From the NCBI RefSeq assembly GCF_003026455.1, contig NZ_PYMB01000017.1, positions 37,904-101,903 on the forward strand: DNA of 64,000 bases, read 5' to 3'. The translations under genes and the position numbers were made by a program. How positions within the stretch are numbered: position 1 is the first letter of the stretch; each line of letters begins with the position of its first letter. Below, one piece after another: positions 25,131 to 34,181 of the stretch. The DNA is from Photobacterium rosenbergii (lineage in GTDB: Bacteria > Pseudomonadota > Gammaproteobacteria > Enterobacterales > Vibrionaceae). The notes beneath the pieces were generated by a model that saw only the letters and a program-made list of their open reading frames with translations, was not told the origin of the DNA and made no database searches.

Positions 25131-25202
25131 TGGAGCGACATGGATGTCTTTATGCGTTTTTGAAATTTTCATCCTGCTGGCGTAAGCAACAAATGTTTAT
25201 TC

Positions 25203-25925
25203 TTACTCAGACACCAAAGCCAACAGCTGTGAAAGCTGGCTGATTTCGACATCCGGCAACCACTTGGCGCGCGGCTCGCGGCTCAACACCCGCTGCTGGT
25301 CGTTGAACCAGCAGGCCTTGAAGCCATTGCACTTAGCCCCGCCAACATCGGTCACCAGGTGATCGCCAACATGGAGGATATCGCCCGGTGCCAGGCCGAG
25401 TCCTGCCGCTGCACGAGAAAACAAGTCCGGCTCGGGCTTTGACAGCCCATCGCGGCCCGCCATCAAGACACCATCGAAATATTGCCCCAGTCCGATTTTG
25501 TCCGCATCGACATTCCCATTGGTAATCGCCACCAACGGCAGTTGCTGCTTTAGCAAGGCCAACACCCGATGGGTTTCTTCAGGAACATCGACTTGGTTCC
25601 TAACCTCCAGTACCACCGCCACACCTTCGGTCGCCGCTTGCTCAGCTGCCGACAAGGAGTAGCCAAACTGCATAAAGCCAATTTTGAGCAACTCAAAGCG
25701 CCATTGGGTCACGTCATGGCGCAGCATGGGATCGGCCTTGGCCAGGCGCATTTTCAGCTGCAGCCAACCCGCCGTCCCGACACCTTTCGTGCGCGGGTGA
25801 TGGGCTACCAACCAATCATGCATGGCTTGCTCGGCACGGCGGATCACCGGACGGTTATCATAGAGGGTATCGTCAAGATCGAAGGTCAGCGCTTTGGGCG
25901 CGGACAAGCGGCGGTAAAACTGCAT
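25203..25925 (-). CDS. yigB: HAD-family phosphatase YigB
   Basis: The E. coli enzyme dephosphorylates 5-amino-6-(5-phosphoribitylamino)uracil in riboflavin synthesis, among other substrates. The 240-residue product has the HAD nucleophile motif FDLDDTLYDN near residue 15 and motif II AITNGN. Lys is present in GLSKPEPDLF, and motif IV is LHVGDHLVTDVGGA. It is the last gene of the dapF-DUF484-xerC-yigB run, 28 bases after xerC, in the usual order. Confidence 0.93.
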   Translation of the reverse strand: MQFYRRLSAPKALTFDLDDTLYDNRPVIRRAEQAMHDWLVAHHPRTKGVGTAGWLQLKMRLAKADPMLRHDVTQWRFELLKIGFMQFGYSLSAAEQAATEGVAVVLEVRNQVDVPEETHRVLALLKQQLPLVAITNGNVDADKIGLGQYFDGVLMAGRDGLSKPEPDLFSRAAAGLGLAPGDILHVGDHLVTDVGGAKCNGFKACWFNDQQRVLSREPRAKWLPDVEISQLSQLLALVSE

Positions 25926-25953
25926 CAGCGGTTACTCTCGAAACAATCCCGGC

Positions 25954-26865
25954 TCAACGCTTGTTGCGCTTGGCTCGGGGATGGGCTTCATCGTACACCT
26001 GTGCCAGGTGCTGGAAGTCCAAGTGGGTATAGATTTGAGTGGTCGAGAGGTTGGCATGACCCAGCAACTCCTGGACAGCCCGCAGATCTCCCGATGACTC
26101 GAGCATATGGGTAGCAAAGCTATGGCGCAGCTTGTGCGGGTTGATATGGCTGGAGACGGCCTGCTTCTGGCCCCATTCCGCCATCCGCTTCTGGACATTG
26201 CGGTTGGAGATTCGCTGCCCGAGCTTGGAAACAAACAGCCCCGGCTCACCGGGCGCTGCCAACTGACCCCGGACTTTGAGCCAATGACCGACCCACTCAC
26301 GGGCCAGTCCGGCGAAGGGGACTATCCGCTCCTTGTCGCCTTTACCTATCACCCGTAAGTCGCCCTTACGCAAGCTGACATTCTTGACGTCAAGGCTCAC
26401 CAGTTCAGACAAACGCAGGCCGGCACCATACATTAGCTCCATCATCGCCCGGTCGCGGATCGACAACGGATCATCCTCATCGACACTGAGTAGCTGATCC
26501 ATTTCATCAACATCGAGGTTCTTCGGTAGCGGCCTTGCCTTACGCGGCGCCGAGACGCCCTTGGCCGGGTTAGCCTTGAGCAGACCTTGCTGGACTAAAT
26601 AGTCGAAGAAACTGCGCAGCGCTGACAGGCGCATCGACAGGCTACTGGCCTTAAGGCCATCACGCATACCTTTAGAAGCCAACTGGCGCACCCAGCCGGC
26701 ATCCACAGCCTGCCAATTATCGACACCCAAAGAGACCAACTGCTCTGCCATGGTTGTCAGTTGGCGCTTGTAGTTCTGCTGAGTATGCAGGCTAAGCTCC
26801 CGCTCACTACGCAGGTATTCATAAAAGCGCTGCAACGGCTTTTCCAGACCGGATGGCAGGCTCAT
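25954..26865 (-). CDS. xerC: Site-specific tyrosine recombinase XerC
   Basis: Works with XerD at dif to resolve chromosome dimers. The 303-residue product has an N-terminal SAM-like DNA-binding domain (YLRSERELSLHTQQNYKRQL). The catalytic domain has Arg in YGAGLRLSELVSLD, H-x-x-R in HKLRHSFATHML, and His plus the nucleophilic Tyr in LGHANLSTTQIYTHLDF. Its ATG overlaps the end of the DUF484 gene by four bases (ATGA), so the two are translationally coupled. Confidence 0.97.
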   Translation of the reverse strand: MSLPSGLEKPLQRFYEYLRSERELSLHTQQNYKRQLTTMAEQLVSLGVDNWQAVDAGWVRQLASKGMRDGLKASSLSMRLSALRSFFDYLVQQGLLKANPAKGVSAPRKARPLPKNLDVDEMDQLLSVDEDDPLSIRDRAMMELMYGAGLRLSELVSLDVKNVSLRKGDLRVIGKGDKERIVPFAGLAREWVGHWLKVRGQLAAPGEPGLFVSKLGQRISNRNVQKRMAEWGQKQAVSSHINPHKLRHSFATHMLESSGDLRAVQELLGHANLSTTQIYTHLDFQHLAQVYDEAHPRAKRNKR

Positions 26866-27566
26866 TCAATCACCTCTCGGGTATATTCCCAGTGGTGGAT
26901 CAATTTAGCCAAAACCATTGCCAACTGCTCGACAAACAGGGTATCCATTTCTGGCTGGAAATGGCCACCATCGACACTGGCGAAACTAAGCACACCAAAT
27001 GGCCTGTCATTGCCAAGCGGCAATACCAGGAAGGAGCCCAATTGCGGCGGCTGATCAAATAACACCTCTGCCTCATGCTTACGCAAGCGACCAAGATAGA
27101 CCGGACGGGACGACAGCCGCGAGCGGCTGAAGCTGTCGAAGCTGCGGCGCTCGAGGAAGAGGTTGTCATCCAAACTATCAAACAGACGCAGGCTGACATC
27201 AAGCCCCAGCTCTTCGGCCAAGGTCTCCAGCACACACAACGCCTGGTAGATGTTATGGGTCTGGAACAACTGCTGTTGCGCCTTGGCAAAAGTATGGTAG
27301 AGCTGGCTGTTCTTCGTCGCCGCCCCCACCAAACCGGTAATTTTCTCTTCCAGTTCACCGACATTGCTACGCAGGCGTTCAAGCTGGATATCCACCAGCG
27401 ACACCACACCGCGATCGGCATGGTGGACCTGGATCCGGCTCAGCAGCTCCGGATGGCGAACAAAGAAATCTGGGTTGGCCAACAAAAAGTCAGCCACTGC
27501 CTGCTCGTCCAACGAGACGGTGTCCTGCCGAGGGGTGCACACGTCCAGCTGAGAAATATCGGTCAT
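26862..27566 (-). CDS. DUF484 family protein (YigA-like)
   Basis: The 234-residue product matches the DUF484 pattern. A short N-terminal region (VADFLLANPDFFVRHPELLS) is followed by a coiled-coil stretch (LVDIQLERLRSNVGELEEKI). A GAF-like C-terminal domain ends the protein. Its function is unknown. It is fixed between dapF and xerC in gammaproteobacteria. It overlaps both neighbours by four bases, so the three proteins are coupled. Confidence 0.9.
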   Translation of the reverse strand: MTDISQLDVCTPRQDTVSLDEQAVADFLLANPDFFVRHPELLSRIQVHHADRGVVSLVDIQLERLRSNVGELEEKITGLVGAATKNSQLYHTFAKAQQQLFQTHNIYQALCVLETLAEELGLDVSLRLFDSLDDNLFLERRSFDSFSRSRLSSRPVYLGRLRKHEAEVLFDQPPQLGSFLVLPLGNDRPFGVLSFASVDGGHFQPEMDTLFVEQLAMVLAKLIHHWEYTREVIE

Positions 27567-28393
27567 AATACAATTTGTCCATCGAACACGTGCGTTGCCG
27601 CACCTGTCATATACAAAGGTTTACCCTCGCCCGGCCAGCGGATCTGCAAGTCACCGCCCGGTAGCGATACCTTCACATTATCATCCAGCAGCCCCTGCAT
27701 CCGGCCGATGGCAACAGCGGCACAAGCCCCGCTTCCACAGGCCTGGGTTTCACCGGCGCCACGCTCATAAACCCGCAGCTTGACTTCATTGCGGTTGATC
27801 ACCTGCATAAAGCCCGCATTGACTCGCTCAGGAAAACGCTCATGGGATTCCAGCAGCGGCCCTAGGGTCTCGACATCCGCCGTGTCGACGTCATCGACGA
27901 CTGTGACACAGTGGGGATTACCCATACTCGCTGCACCACAGAACACGGTTTTTTCGCCAGCACGCAAAATGTAGGTTTTCTCACTTTGCTTGGCACGGAA
28001 TGGGATTTTCGCCGGATCAAACTCTGGGACACCCATGTTCACGGTGACCTGGTTATCGTTCTCCAGCTTGAGCACCATCTTACCGGCCTTGGTACTGACC
28101 GAGATATGGTATTTATTGGTTAGCCCCTTCATCCAGACAAAACGGGCAAAGCAGCGCGCACCATTGCCGCACTGCTCAACCTCGCTGCCATCGGCATTGA
28201 AGATCCGGTAGTGGAAATCCGTTTCGGGATCATAGGGCGGCTCCACCACCAGCAGCTGATCGAACCCCACCCCACGGTGGCGATCAGCCAGGCGCCGGAT
28301 TGCATCCGGCGAGAAGAACACGTTCTGAGTAACACAGTCGACGACCATGAAATCATTCCCCAGACCATGCATTTTCGAAAAATTAACCTGCAT
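27563..28393 (-). CDS. dapF: Diaminopimelate epimerase
   Basis: Converts LL- to meso-diaminopimelate for lysine and peptidoglycan. I use ATG 28393, preceded by AAGGGA, giving 276 residues starting MQVNFSKMHGLGNDFMVVD; the upstream extension MRRDN is not family-like. The two catalytic cysteines lie in CGNGARCFARF and ACGSGACAAVAIG. Its start is 15 bases downstream of lysA, which encodes the next step, and it overlaps the DUF484 gene. Confidence 0.97.
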   Translation of the reverse strand: MQVNFSKMHGLGNDFMVVDCVTQNVFFSPDAIRRLADRHRGVGFDQLLVVEPPYDPETDFHYRIFNADGSEVEQCGNGARCFARFVWMKGLTNKYHISVSTKAGKMVLKLENDNQVTVNMGVPEFDPAKIPFRAKQSEKTYILRAGEKTVFCGAASMGNPHCVTVVDDVDTADVETLGPLLESHERFPERVNAGFMQVINRNEVKLRVYERGAGETQACGSGACAAVAIGRMQGLLDDNVKVSLPGGDLQIRWPGEGKPLYMTGAATHVFDGQIVL

Positions 28394-28407
28394 GTTGTCC
28401 CTTCTCA

Positions 28408-29661
28408 TTATTCCGGCAGCAGATGCTCAGACTGCCACAGCTGCGCCAGCTCTTCACGCTCGCGCACCACATGGGCCTGGTTGCCATCAACCATGATCTC
28501 TGCCGCGCGGGTACGGGTGTTGTAGTTCGAAGACATCACAAAACCATAGGCCCCCGCCGAACGTACCGCCAACAAATCCCCCGTTTCAAGGCATAGCTGG
28601 CGATCCTTACCGATGAAGTCACCCGTCTCACAGATAGGCCCCACCAGATCATAAGTCACCTTCTCACCTTCACGTGGGGCAACTGGCACGATATCTTGCC
28701 ACGCTTGGTACAGCGTCGGGCGGATCATGTCATTCATCGCCGCATCGACAATGGCAAAGTTCTTGTGCTCGGTATGCTTAAGGTATTCCACCTGGGTCAG
28801 CATCACACCGGCATTCGCTGCAATTGCACGGCCCGGCTCGAAGATCAACTCAAGGTCACGATGCTCGGTCAAACGCTCCATCAAGGCCTTGGCATATTCC
28901 GATGGCTGAGGCGGGCGCTCGTCACTGTAGGTCACACCCAAGCCACCACCCACATCAAGGTGGTGGATGACAATACCTTCCTCTTTGAGGGTATCAATCA
29001 GGGCCAACAAACGGTCGGTAGCATCGATAAACGGATCAATGGCGGTCAACTGCGAGCCGATGTGGCAGTCCATCCCAGTGACGTCAAGGTGAGGTAGGCT
29101 GTGGGCCAAACGGTAGACCTCTGGCGCCCGGTCAAAGGCAATACCGAACTTGTTATCACGCAGGCCGGTTGAGATATACGGGTGGGTCTGGGCATCGACA
29201 TCCGGGTTGATACGCAGTGAAATCGGCGCCACCTTACCCAGTTCGCCTGCCACTTGGTTGAGGCGCTCCAGCTCAGGCTCAGATTCTACATTGAAGCACT
29301 TGATGCCAAGCTCCAGCGCCCGTTTCATTTCTGCTGCTGTCTTACCGACACCAGAGAAAACAACCTTGGCCGGATCGCCACCGGCGGCAACCACCCGCTC
29401 AAGTTCACCACCCGAGACAATATCGAAGCCCGAGCCTAGCCGTGCCAGCACGTTAAGTACCCCGATGTTGGAGTTGGCCTTGACGGCATAGCAGATCAGG
29501 TGTGGGTGATCGGCCACCGCCTGGTCAAACGCATGCCAGTGACGCTCCAGCGTCGCACGCGAATATACATAGAGCGGTGTGCCAAAACGGTCAGCCAGTT
29601 CGGCCAGTGGAATGTCTTCGGCCCATAGTTGGCCATCTTGCTGATAATTAAAGTAATCCAA
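28408..29661 (-). CDS. lysA: Diaminopimelate decarboxylase
   Basis: A PLP enzyme that makes lysine from meso-diaminopimelate. The 417-residue product has the PLP lysine in CYAVKANSNIGVL near residue 60, the glycine loop HLDVGGGLGVTY, the phosphate-binding region EPGRAIAANAG and the PICETGDFIGKDR region with the active-site Cys. Translation starts at TTG 29661, preceded by GGAAGAG at six bases. The TTG may lower expression. It lies between lptM and dapF, as in Vibrio. Confidence 0.97.
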   Translation of the reverse strand: MDYFNYQQDGQLWAEDIPLAELADRFGTPLYVYSRATLERHWHAFDQAVADHPHLICYAVKANSNIGVLNVLARLGSGFDIVSGGELERVVAAGGDPAKVVFSGVGKTAAEMKRALELGIKCFNVESEPELERLNQVAGELGKVAPISLRINPDVDAQTHPYISTGLRDNKFGIAFDRAPEVYRLAHSLPHLDVTGMDCHIGSQLTAIDPFIDATDRLLALIDTLKEEGIVIHHLDVGGGLGVTYSDERPPQPSEYAKALMERLTEHRDLELIFEPGRAIAANAGVMLTQVEYLKHTEHKNFAIVDAAMNDMIRPTLYQAWQDIVPVAPREGEKVTYDLVGPICETGDFIGKDRQLCLETGDLLAVRSAGAYGFVMSSNYNTRTRAAEIMVDGNQAHVVREREELAQLWQSEHLLPE

Positions 29662-29687
29662 TGTAGTCTCTTCCCTGTCTGAACCGT

Positions 29688-29807
29688 TTATTGATCGTTT
29701 TGCTGTTGCTGCTCGCTGTCGTCAGGCATGTACAGTGGTCCGCTTTGACCACAACCGGTGAGGGCCAGTACGCCCAGCACCAAAATTGCTAATAAACCTT
29801 TACGCAT
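29688..29807 (-). CDS. lptM: LPS-assembly lipoprotein LptM (YifL)
   Basis: This 39-residue lipoprotein is too short for routine ORF lists. It begins MRKGLLAILVLGVLALTGCG with a clear lipobox (LTGC) and continues QSGPLYMPDD before a Gln-rich tail. LptM supports LptD maturation in the outer membrane. The SGPLYMP core is the family hallmark. It lies 26 bases upstream of lysA and divergent from cyaY, the normal position. Confidence 0.93.
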   Translation of the reverse strand: MRKGLLAILVLGVLALTGCGQSGPLYMPDDSEQQQQNDQ

Positions 29808-29885
29808 TTTTGAAAGCCAGTGATTATCATTTCATTGCCCTCTATAATCGCACCCACACTAGGAAAAGCAATAGGACGATCGGGG

Positions 29886-30197
29886 ATGAATGATACAGAA
29901 TTTCATAAGTTAGCAGATGAAGTGCTGATGAGCATCGAAGAAGGCATCGACGAATCCGGTGCCGATATCGAATACGAGACCACCGGCAACGTACTGACGC
30001 TGGAATTTGAAAACCGCAGCCAAATCGTGATCAACCGCCAGGAACCGCTACACGAGATCTGGCTGGCGTCGAAATCCGGTGGCTACCACTTCAAGTACAA
30101 CGATGGCGAGTGGCGCTGTACACGCAGCGGTAACGAGCTGATCGCTTTGGTGAAACAGGAATGTTCGCTACATGCCGGTGAAACCGTCGACTGGTGA
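29886..30197 (+). CDS. cyaY: Frataxin homologue CyaY
   Basis: An iron-binding modulator of IscS in Fe-S cluster assembly. I use ATG 29886, giving 103 residues starting MNDTEFHKLADEVL. The frame is open from 29820, but the added residues do not fit and overlap the lptM promoter. The acidic first helix (DEVLMSIEEGIDESGADIEY) and the strands LTLEFENRSQIVINRQ and HEIWLASKSGGYHF are characteristic. It converges with cyaA over a shared terminator. Confidence 0.95.
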   Translation: MNDTEFHKLADEVLMSIEEGIDESGADIEYETTGNVLTLEFENRSQIVINRQEPLHEIWLASKSGGYHFKYNDGEWRCTRSGNELIALVKQECSLHAGETVDW

Positions 30198-30221
30198 TCT
30201 CAGCCAAAGATAGCCCAAACA

Positions 30222-30258
30222 AAAAGCGGAAGCCCTAAGGCTTCCGCTTTGTTTTTTT
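30222..30258. terminator. Bidirectional terminator between cyaY and cyaA
   Basis: agcggaagcc (30225-30234) and ggcttccgct (30239-30248) enclose CTAA, with an A run before and T-rich sequence after. Confidence 0.9.
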
Positions 30259-30278
30259 GATGTGTGGTCGCCTGCGCC

Positions 30279-32837
30279 TTAGCGCGTCATATTGGCATTC
30301 ATCAACGGCTGAGGTGCCACGACCGGACGGCGTGACGGCTGCTGGCCACTCTTGTATGGCAGCACCTGCGGCTCACCGCTCTCACTATGCACAATGTCGT
30401 AGAACTGCGGCAGGTTAAAGTTGATAAAGTTCGCACTGTAGCTGAAACGGTCGTGGGCCGAGGTATAAAAACGGTTCACCCCATGTACCATCTCGTCTTT
30501 ATCGCCGCTGCACTGGCGATATACCTCAATCCGGTTCGACTCATCGAGGATATAGATATTGAAGCCTGAATCGCAGTCTTCGAAGAAGAACTGGATCAGC
30601 CCCTCACTGGCATAAGCATCAACGATTTCTGGCGGATGCGGCTCGTCGGTCTTGCCCATCACAAGGTTAGCCGAACCCAACAACTTATTGGTCGAGATAC
30701 AACTGTAGAAATCGACCGAATTTTCCAGCTTCTGGACCGATACACCACGGCGTTCGAAGAACAAACCATGGGTCTGGCGGGCAATACGGATCGCCTTGAA
30801 GCGACGGCGTTTTTCCTGCTCAACCGGCTTGAGGCGCATCTCGATACACTCGGCCACCAACTGATACACCAAGTTACGGATCAAACCGCGCATGTGCTTG
30901 CTGTAACAGAATACGTCCACCGACTCAGGCGGCAGCGCATCCTGGTGCATCTTGCCCAGCACCGTCTTCAGCGCATCGAGCATGGCATTATCACCGGTGA
31001 AATTCAGGGTACGCACTTCGTTCCACGAGTTGCGGTACACCAAATCGACACTGCCGACCAAACACATCTGATCAGGGCCATAGCTGAAGATGTCAGTATT
31101 CTTGAAATCGAATTTAACCGAGCGGTTGCGAAGCCGGGTGGTCGGGTCGTTTTCCAAGTTGATGAACAAGCCTAGCTGGCGGATCTCACACGGGCTCGAC
31201 AGTGCCTGCAAGCTCGGCTGCGGTCGACGGATCGGGAACGTGTTTCGGATGTCGCTCACTAGCTGGTAAAGCTTGTCGATATCCACTGCCGAGTTGCGAA
31301 CAACGTTATGCAGGCAGGTTGATTCGGTCAGCAAGCCATTGAAATAGGCCCACGCCACCAGTTTGCTGAGGTAGCGGTTATGCTCCAGCGCCGGACGCCC
31401 CATGATGGCGATCGGATCCAGCGACTGCTTGTAAAGGTACCAGCCTGCGGTATTGGTACGACCCGCCGGTACCTGGATCAGGCTCAGGTCCTGCTCGTGC
31501 AAATCAGGAGACAACTGCGGGTTGAGCAAGGTTACCTTACCCGGCAGTACCTCGAACGCGGCATACAGCTTACGCGCCAGGATACTGATATCTTCCGGGC
31601 TGATCGCCGAGGTAATATTGTTACGGCGGGCAAACCGGATCAGGTTACGGTAGCTGAGCATCAAGGCATCAAGCAATTCGTTGTGCGCGCTCTTGACCTG
31701 CTCGACCTTCCAGTCACGGCGACGGTCGAGCTCGACAAGCACCTCTTGCGGCCACTGCCATTCATCGGTCAGTTCCTGCAACACCTTGCGGCGCCACGGT
31801 ACTGAGCCAGACGCCGGCTCGCGGGTCAGCTTTTCATGGGTCTTGAGGTAGAAACAACGACGGACCAAGTCGAGGCGACGGTGATCATCGATGCGCTCGA
31901 GGTAACGGGTCACCTTCTCCAGCATCAGGTAATACGCATCCATACAGAACTCAGTGCGGTCGATCGCGAAGAAACGGCGTTTACCGTCGACACTGAGCAG
32001 TTGGGTATGCGGGTATTCCCAGGAATAAGCTTCAAGCAAGATCGCTTTCAACACCGATTTGTACGGTGAGTCGATACTCTTATAAAGCTGCCACAGGCTG
32101 GAGCCAAAGTATTCCTCGGCAGGAATACGTGACAGACCACCAAAATCAATCCATTCATCACGATGGATATACCCGCCATCTTCCAGATAGCAGATGTAGT
32201 CATCGTAACACTCCTCCATTTCTGGTGGCACCATGAACCAAAGCAGGCGCTGACCGGCCAGGTTCACCGCTGAACGGTAGAACTCATCCAACAACAACAG
32301 GTGCTGGCTTGAGCCACAGTTCTCACCGGTCATCTGCTCGGAGAAGTTATCGCGGAAACGGTTTTCGTCAATAAGGAAGAAGTTGGCCTCTACGCCCTGC
32401 GCCAATGCCCACTCTGAGATCACCGCACACTTGGCTTCCAGCGCCTGACGGCTTTCTGCAGGCATATCGGTACGGATACACACCCAGATATCCAGGTCGC
32501 TGGTCAGGCTCTGGCCCAACGAGGCCGTACTGCCCATGGCATAGAGGCCCTGGATAGGGAAAATATCAACAACAGGAGGTGAAATTGGGGTAGCACAAGC
32601 CAAGCCACAGTCGTCAATTAACTGTTGCTGCTGCTCGGAGGCAGTAAAAGACGCAATCCCCACCGGAACGTCCTGATCAAGATAGCCAGGTACCGCCGGG
32701 TGATTATAGTGAAGTAGAACCGGTAACAGGTTAAAAACCTGAACAGACTGAGGTGTCATCGCAGCGCGTGCGCGCTCGAGCCTTAGCTCGTTGAGCTGAT
32801 CCAGTCTACCTTTAAGCGTTTCGATATAGTTCTGCAA
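30279..32837 (-). CDS. cyaA: Adenylate cyclase, class I
   Basis: Makes cAMP for CRP and is controlled by the glucose PTS in enteric relatives. I place the start at TTG 32837, with GGAAGAG five bases upstream. The product then starts with the residues (M)QNYIETLKGRL, matching E. coli CyaA, which also uses TTG. The frame extends to another TTG at 32876. The 852-residue product has the nucleotidyltransferase motif GSTASLGQSLTSDLDIWVC near residue 105 and a long C-terminal regulatory region. It is divergent from hemC with a perfect CRP site between them. Confidence 0.96.
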   Translation of the reverse strand: MQNYIETLKGRLDQLNELRLERARAAMTPQSVQVFNLLPVLLHYNHPAVPGYLDQDVPVGIASFTASEQQQQLIDDCGLACATPISPPVVDIFPIQGLYAMGSTASLGQSLTSDLDIWVCIRTDMPAESRQALEAKCAVISEWALAQGVEANFFLIDENRFRDNFSEQMTGENCGSSQHLLLLDEFYRSAVNLAGQRLLWFMVPPEMEECYDDYICYLEDGGYIHRDEWIDFGGLSRIPAEEYFGSSLWQLYKSIDSPYKSVLKAILLEAYSWEYPHTQLLSVDGKRRFFAIDRTEFCMDAYYLMLEKVTRYLERIDDHRRLDLVRRCFYLKTHEKLTREPASGSVPWRRKVLQELTDEWQWPQEVLVELDRRRDWKVEQVKSAHNELLDALMLSYRNLIRFARRNNITSAISPEDISILARKLYAAFEVLPGKVTLLNPQLSPDLHEQDLSLIQVPAGRTNTAGWYLYKQSLDPIAIMGRPALEHNRYLSKLVAWAYFNGLLTESTCLHNVVRNSAVDIDKLYQLVSDIRNTFPIRRPQPSLQALSSPCEIRQLGLFINLENDPTTRLRNRSVKFDFKNTDIFSYGPDQMCLVGSVDLVYRNSWNEVRTLNFTGDNAMLDALKTVLGKMHQDALPPESVDVFCYSKHMRGLIRNLVYQLVAECIEMRLKPVEQEKRRRFKAIRIARQTHGLFFERRGVSVQKLENSVDFYSCISTNKLLGSANLVMGKTDEPHPPEIVDAYASEGLIQFFFEDCDSGFNIYILDESNRIEVYRQCSGDKDEMVHGVNRFYTSAHDRFSYSANFINFNLPQFYDIVHSESGEPQVLPYKSGQQPSRRPVVAPQPLMNANMTR

Positions 32838-33098
32838 ATTACTCTTCCAAGAGCTACCAGCTTGAGAGCGGCCCAAATCTTGTCATTAAAGCGGTTGAGA
32901 TGGCTCGAACCAGGAGTAAAAACGTGATCAATCTAACAGTTTTTGTATTAACCGTAAAGATAGTGCCGTTTTATGACAATTTATGAATGGACTGAAATGT
33001 TGCCAGCTGACCTTTCCGTAGTCGTCTCCCCTCAAGCTAGTACAAGTTCACCAAACCGCCACTTTACGATCGGCTTTCTGTATACCGCCAAGGACATA

Positions 33099-33114
33099 TG
33101 TGACCAATATCACA
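33099..33114. promoter_or_regulatory. CRP site between cyaA and hemC
   Basis: TGTGA-CCAATA-TCACA matches both half sites perfectly. It is 135 bases before hemC and 262 before cyaA. CRP represses cyaA in E. coli; here it could act on either gene. The rest of the 32838-33248 interval shows no coding frame of note. Confidence 0.75.
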
Positions 33115-33248
33115 TTAATCACAGTTTATGGCAAGACAATATTGCCCCAACGCACTGACCGCAACACATCAATTACCATCCCCGCCCAGTAGTGGTAGGA
33201 TTAGAAGCAATAATGTCAGTGCCCAACTAAATATATGGATCCGATCCT

Positions 33249-34181
33249 ATGACCGATACTCCAATCCGTATTGCCACGCGCAAGAGCCCATTGGCTATGT
33301 GGCAAGCCGAATTTGTCAAAGCAGCCTTGGAACAAGCCCACCCAGGCCTAGAAGTCGAACTGGTTCCTATGGTCACCAAAGGCGATATTATTCTCGACAC
33401 CCCACTCGCCAAAGTGGGTGGTAAAGGGCTATTTGTCAAAGAACTGGAAGTCGCGATGCTAGAAGGCCGCGCCGATATTGCCGTTCACTCAATGAAAGAC
33501 GTTCCGGTAGAGTTCCCTGAAGGGTTGGGGCTGGTCACCATCTGCGAGCGCGAAGATCCGCGTGATGCCTTTGTGTCCAACCAATACGACAACCTTGAGC
33601 AGTTACCTGCTGGTGCCGTGGTCGGTACCTCAAGCCTTCGCCGCCAATGCCAGTTACGTGCCCAGCGTCCTGATCTGGTTGTCAAAGATCTGCGCGGCAA
33701 CGTCAACACCCGCCTGCGCAAATTGGATGACGGGGAATACGATGCCATTATTTTGGCTTGTGCCGGCCTCAAACGCCTGAAGATGGAAGACCGCATCCGT
33801 GATGCCATCGCGCCGGAAACTAGCCTACCGGCTGTTGGCCAGGGTGCCGTCGGTATCGAATGCCGTTTGGATGACGAACGTGTCCGCCAACTGCTAGATG
33901 CCCTCAACCACCGTGACACAGAAACCCGTGTTCTGTGCGAGCGTGCGATGAACAACCGCCTGCAAGGTGGCTGCCAGGTGCCAATCGGCAGCTATTCAGT
34001 GCTGGAAGGCGACCAAATTTGGCTTCGCGCCCTCGTTGGCGAACCCGATGGCAGCCAGATTGTCCGCGGCGAGATCCGTGGCCACCGCGACGATGCCGAA
34101 CAACTCGGTGTTCAGTTGGCCGACCAACTGCTAGGCGACGGTGCCAAGGCTATCCTCGACGAGCTGTACGGCAACGCCTGA
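33249..34181 (+). CDS. hemC: Hydroxymethylbilane synthase (porphobilinogen deaminase)
   Basis: Joins four porphobilinogens into hydroxymethylbilane. The 310-residue product has GTSSLRRQCQLRAQRPDL, the catalytic Asp region (LRGNVNTRLRKLDDGEYDA) and the dipyrromethane-attachment Cys in NRLQGGCQVPIGSY. Its stop overlaps the hemD start (TGATG). It is the first gene of the hemCDXY operon, divergent from cyaA as in other gammaproteobacteria. Confidence 0.98.
   Translation: MTDTPIRIATRKSPLAMWQAEFVKAALEQAHPGLEVELVPMVTKGDIILDTPLAKVGGKGLFVKELEVAMLEGRADIAVHSMKDVPVEFPEGLGLVTICEREDPRDAFVSNQYDNLEQLPAGAVVGTSSLRRQCQLRAQRPDLVVKDLRGNVNTRLRKLDDGEYDAIILACAGLKRLKMEDRIRDAIAPETSLPAVGQGAVGIECRLDDERVRQLLDALNHRDTETRVLCERAMNNRLQGGCQVPIGSYSVLEGDQIWLRALVGEPDGSQIVRGEIRGHRDDAEQLGVQLADQLLGDGAKAILDELYGNA

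Noticed and set aside
33935..34180. Upstream extension of the hemD frame
   Set aside because: This part is a shadow of hemC; ATG 34181 aligns with the HemD family.
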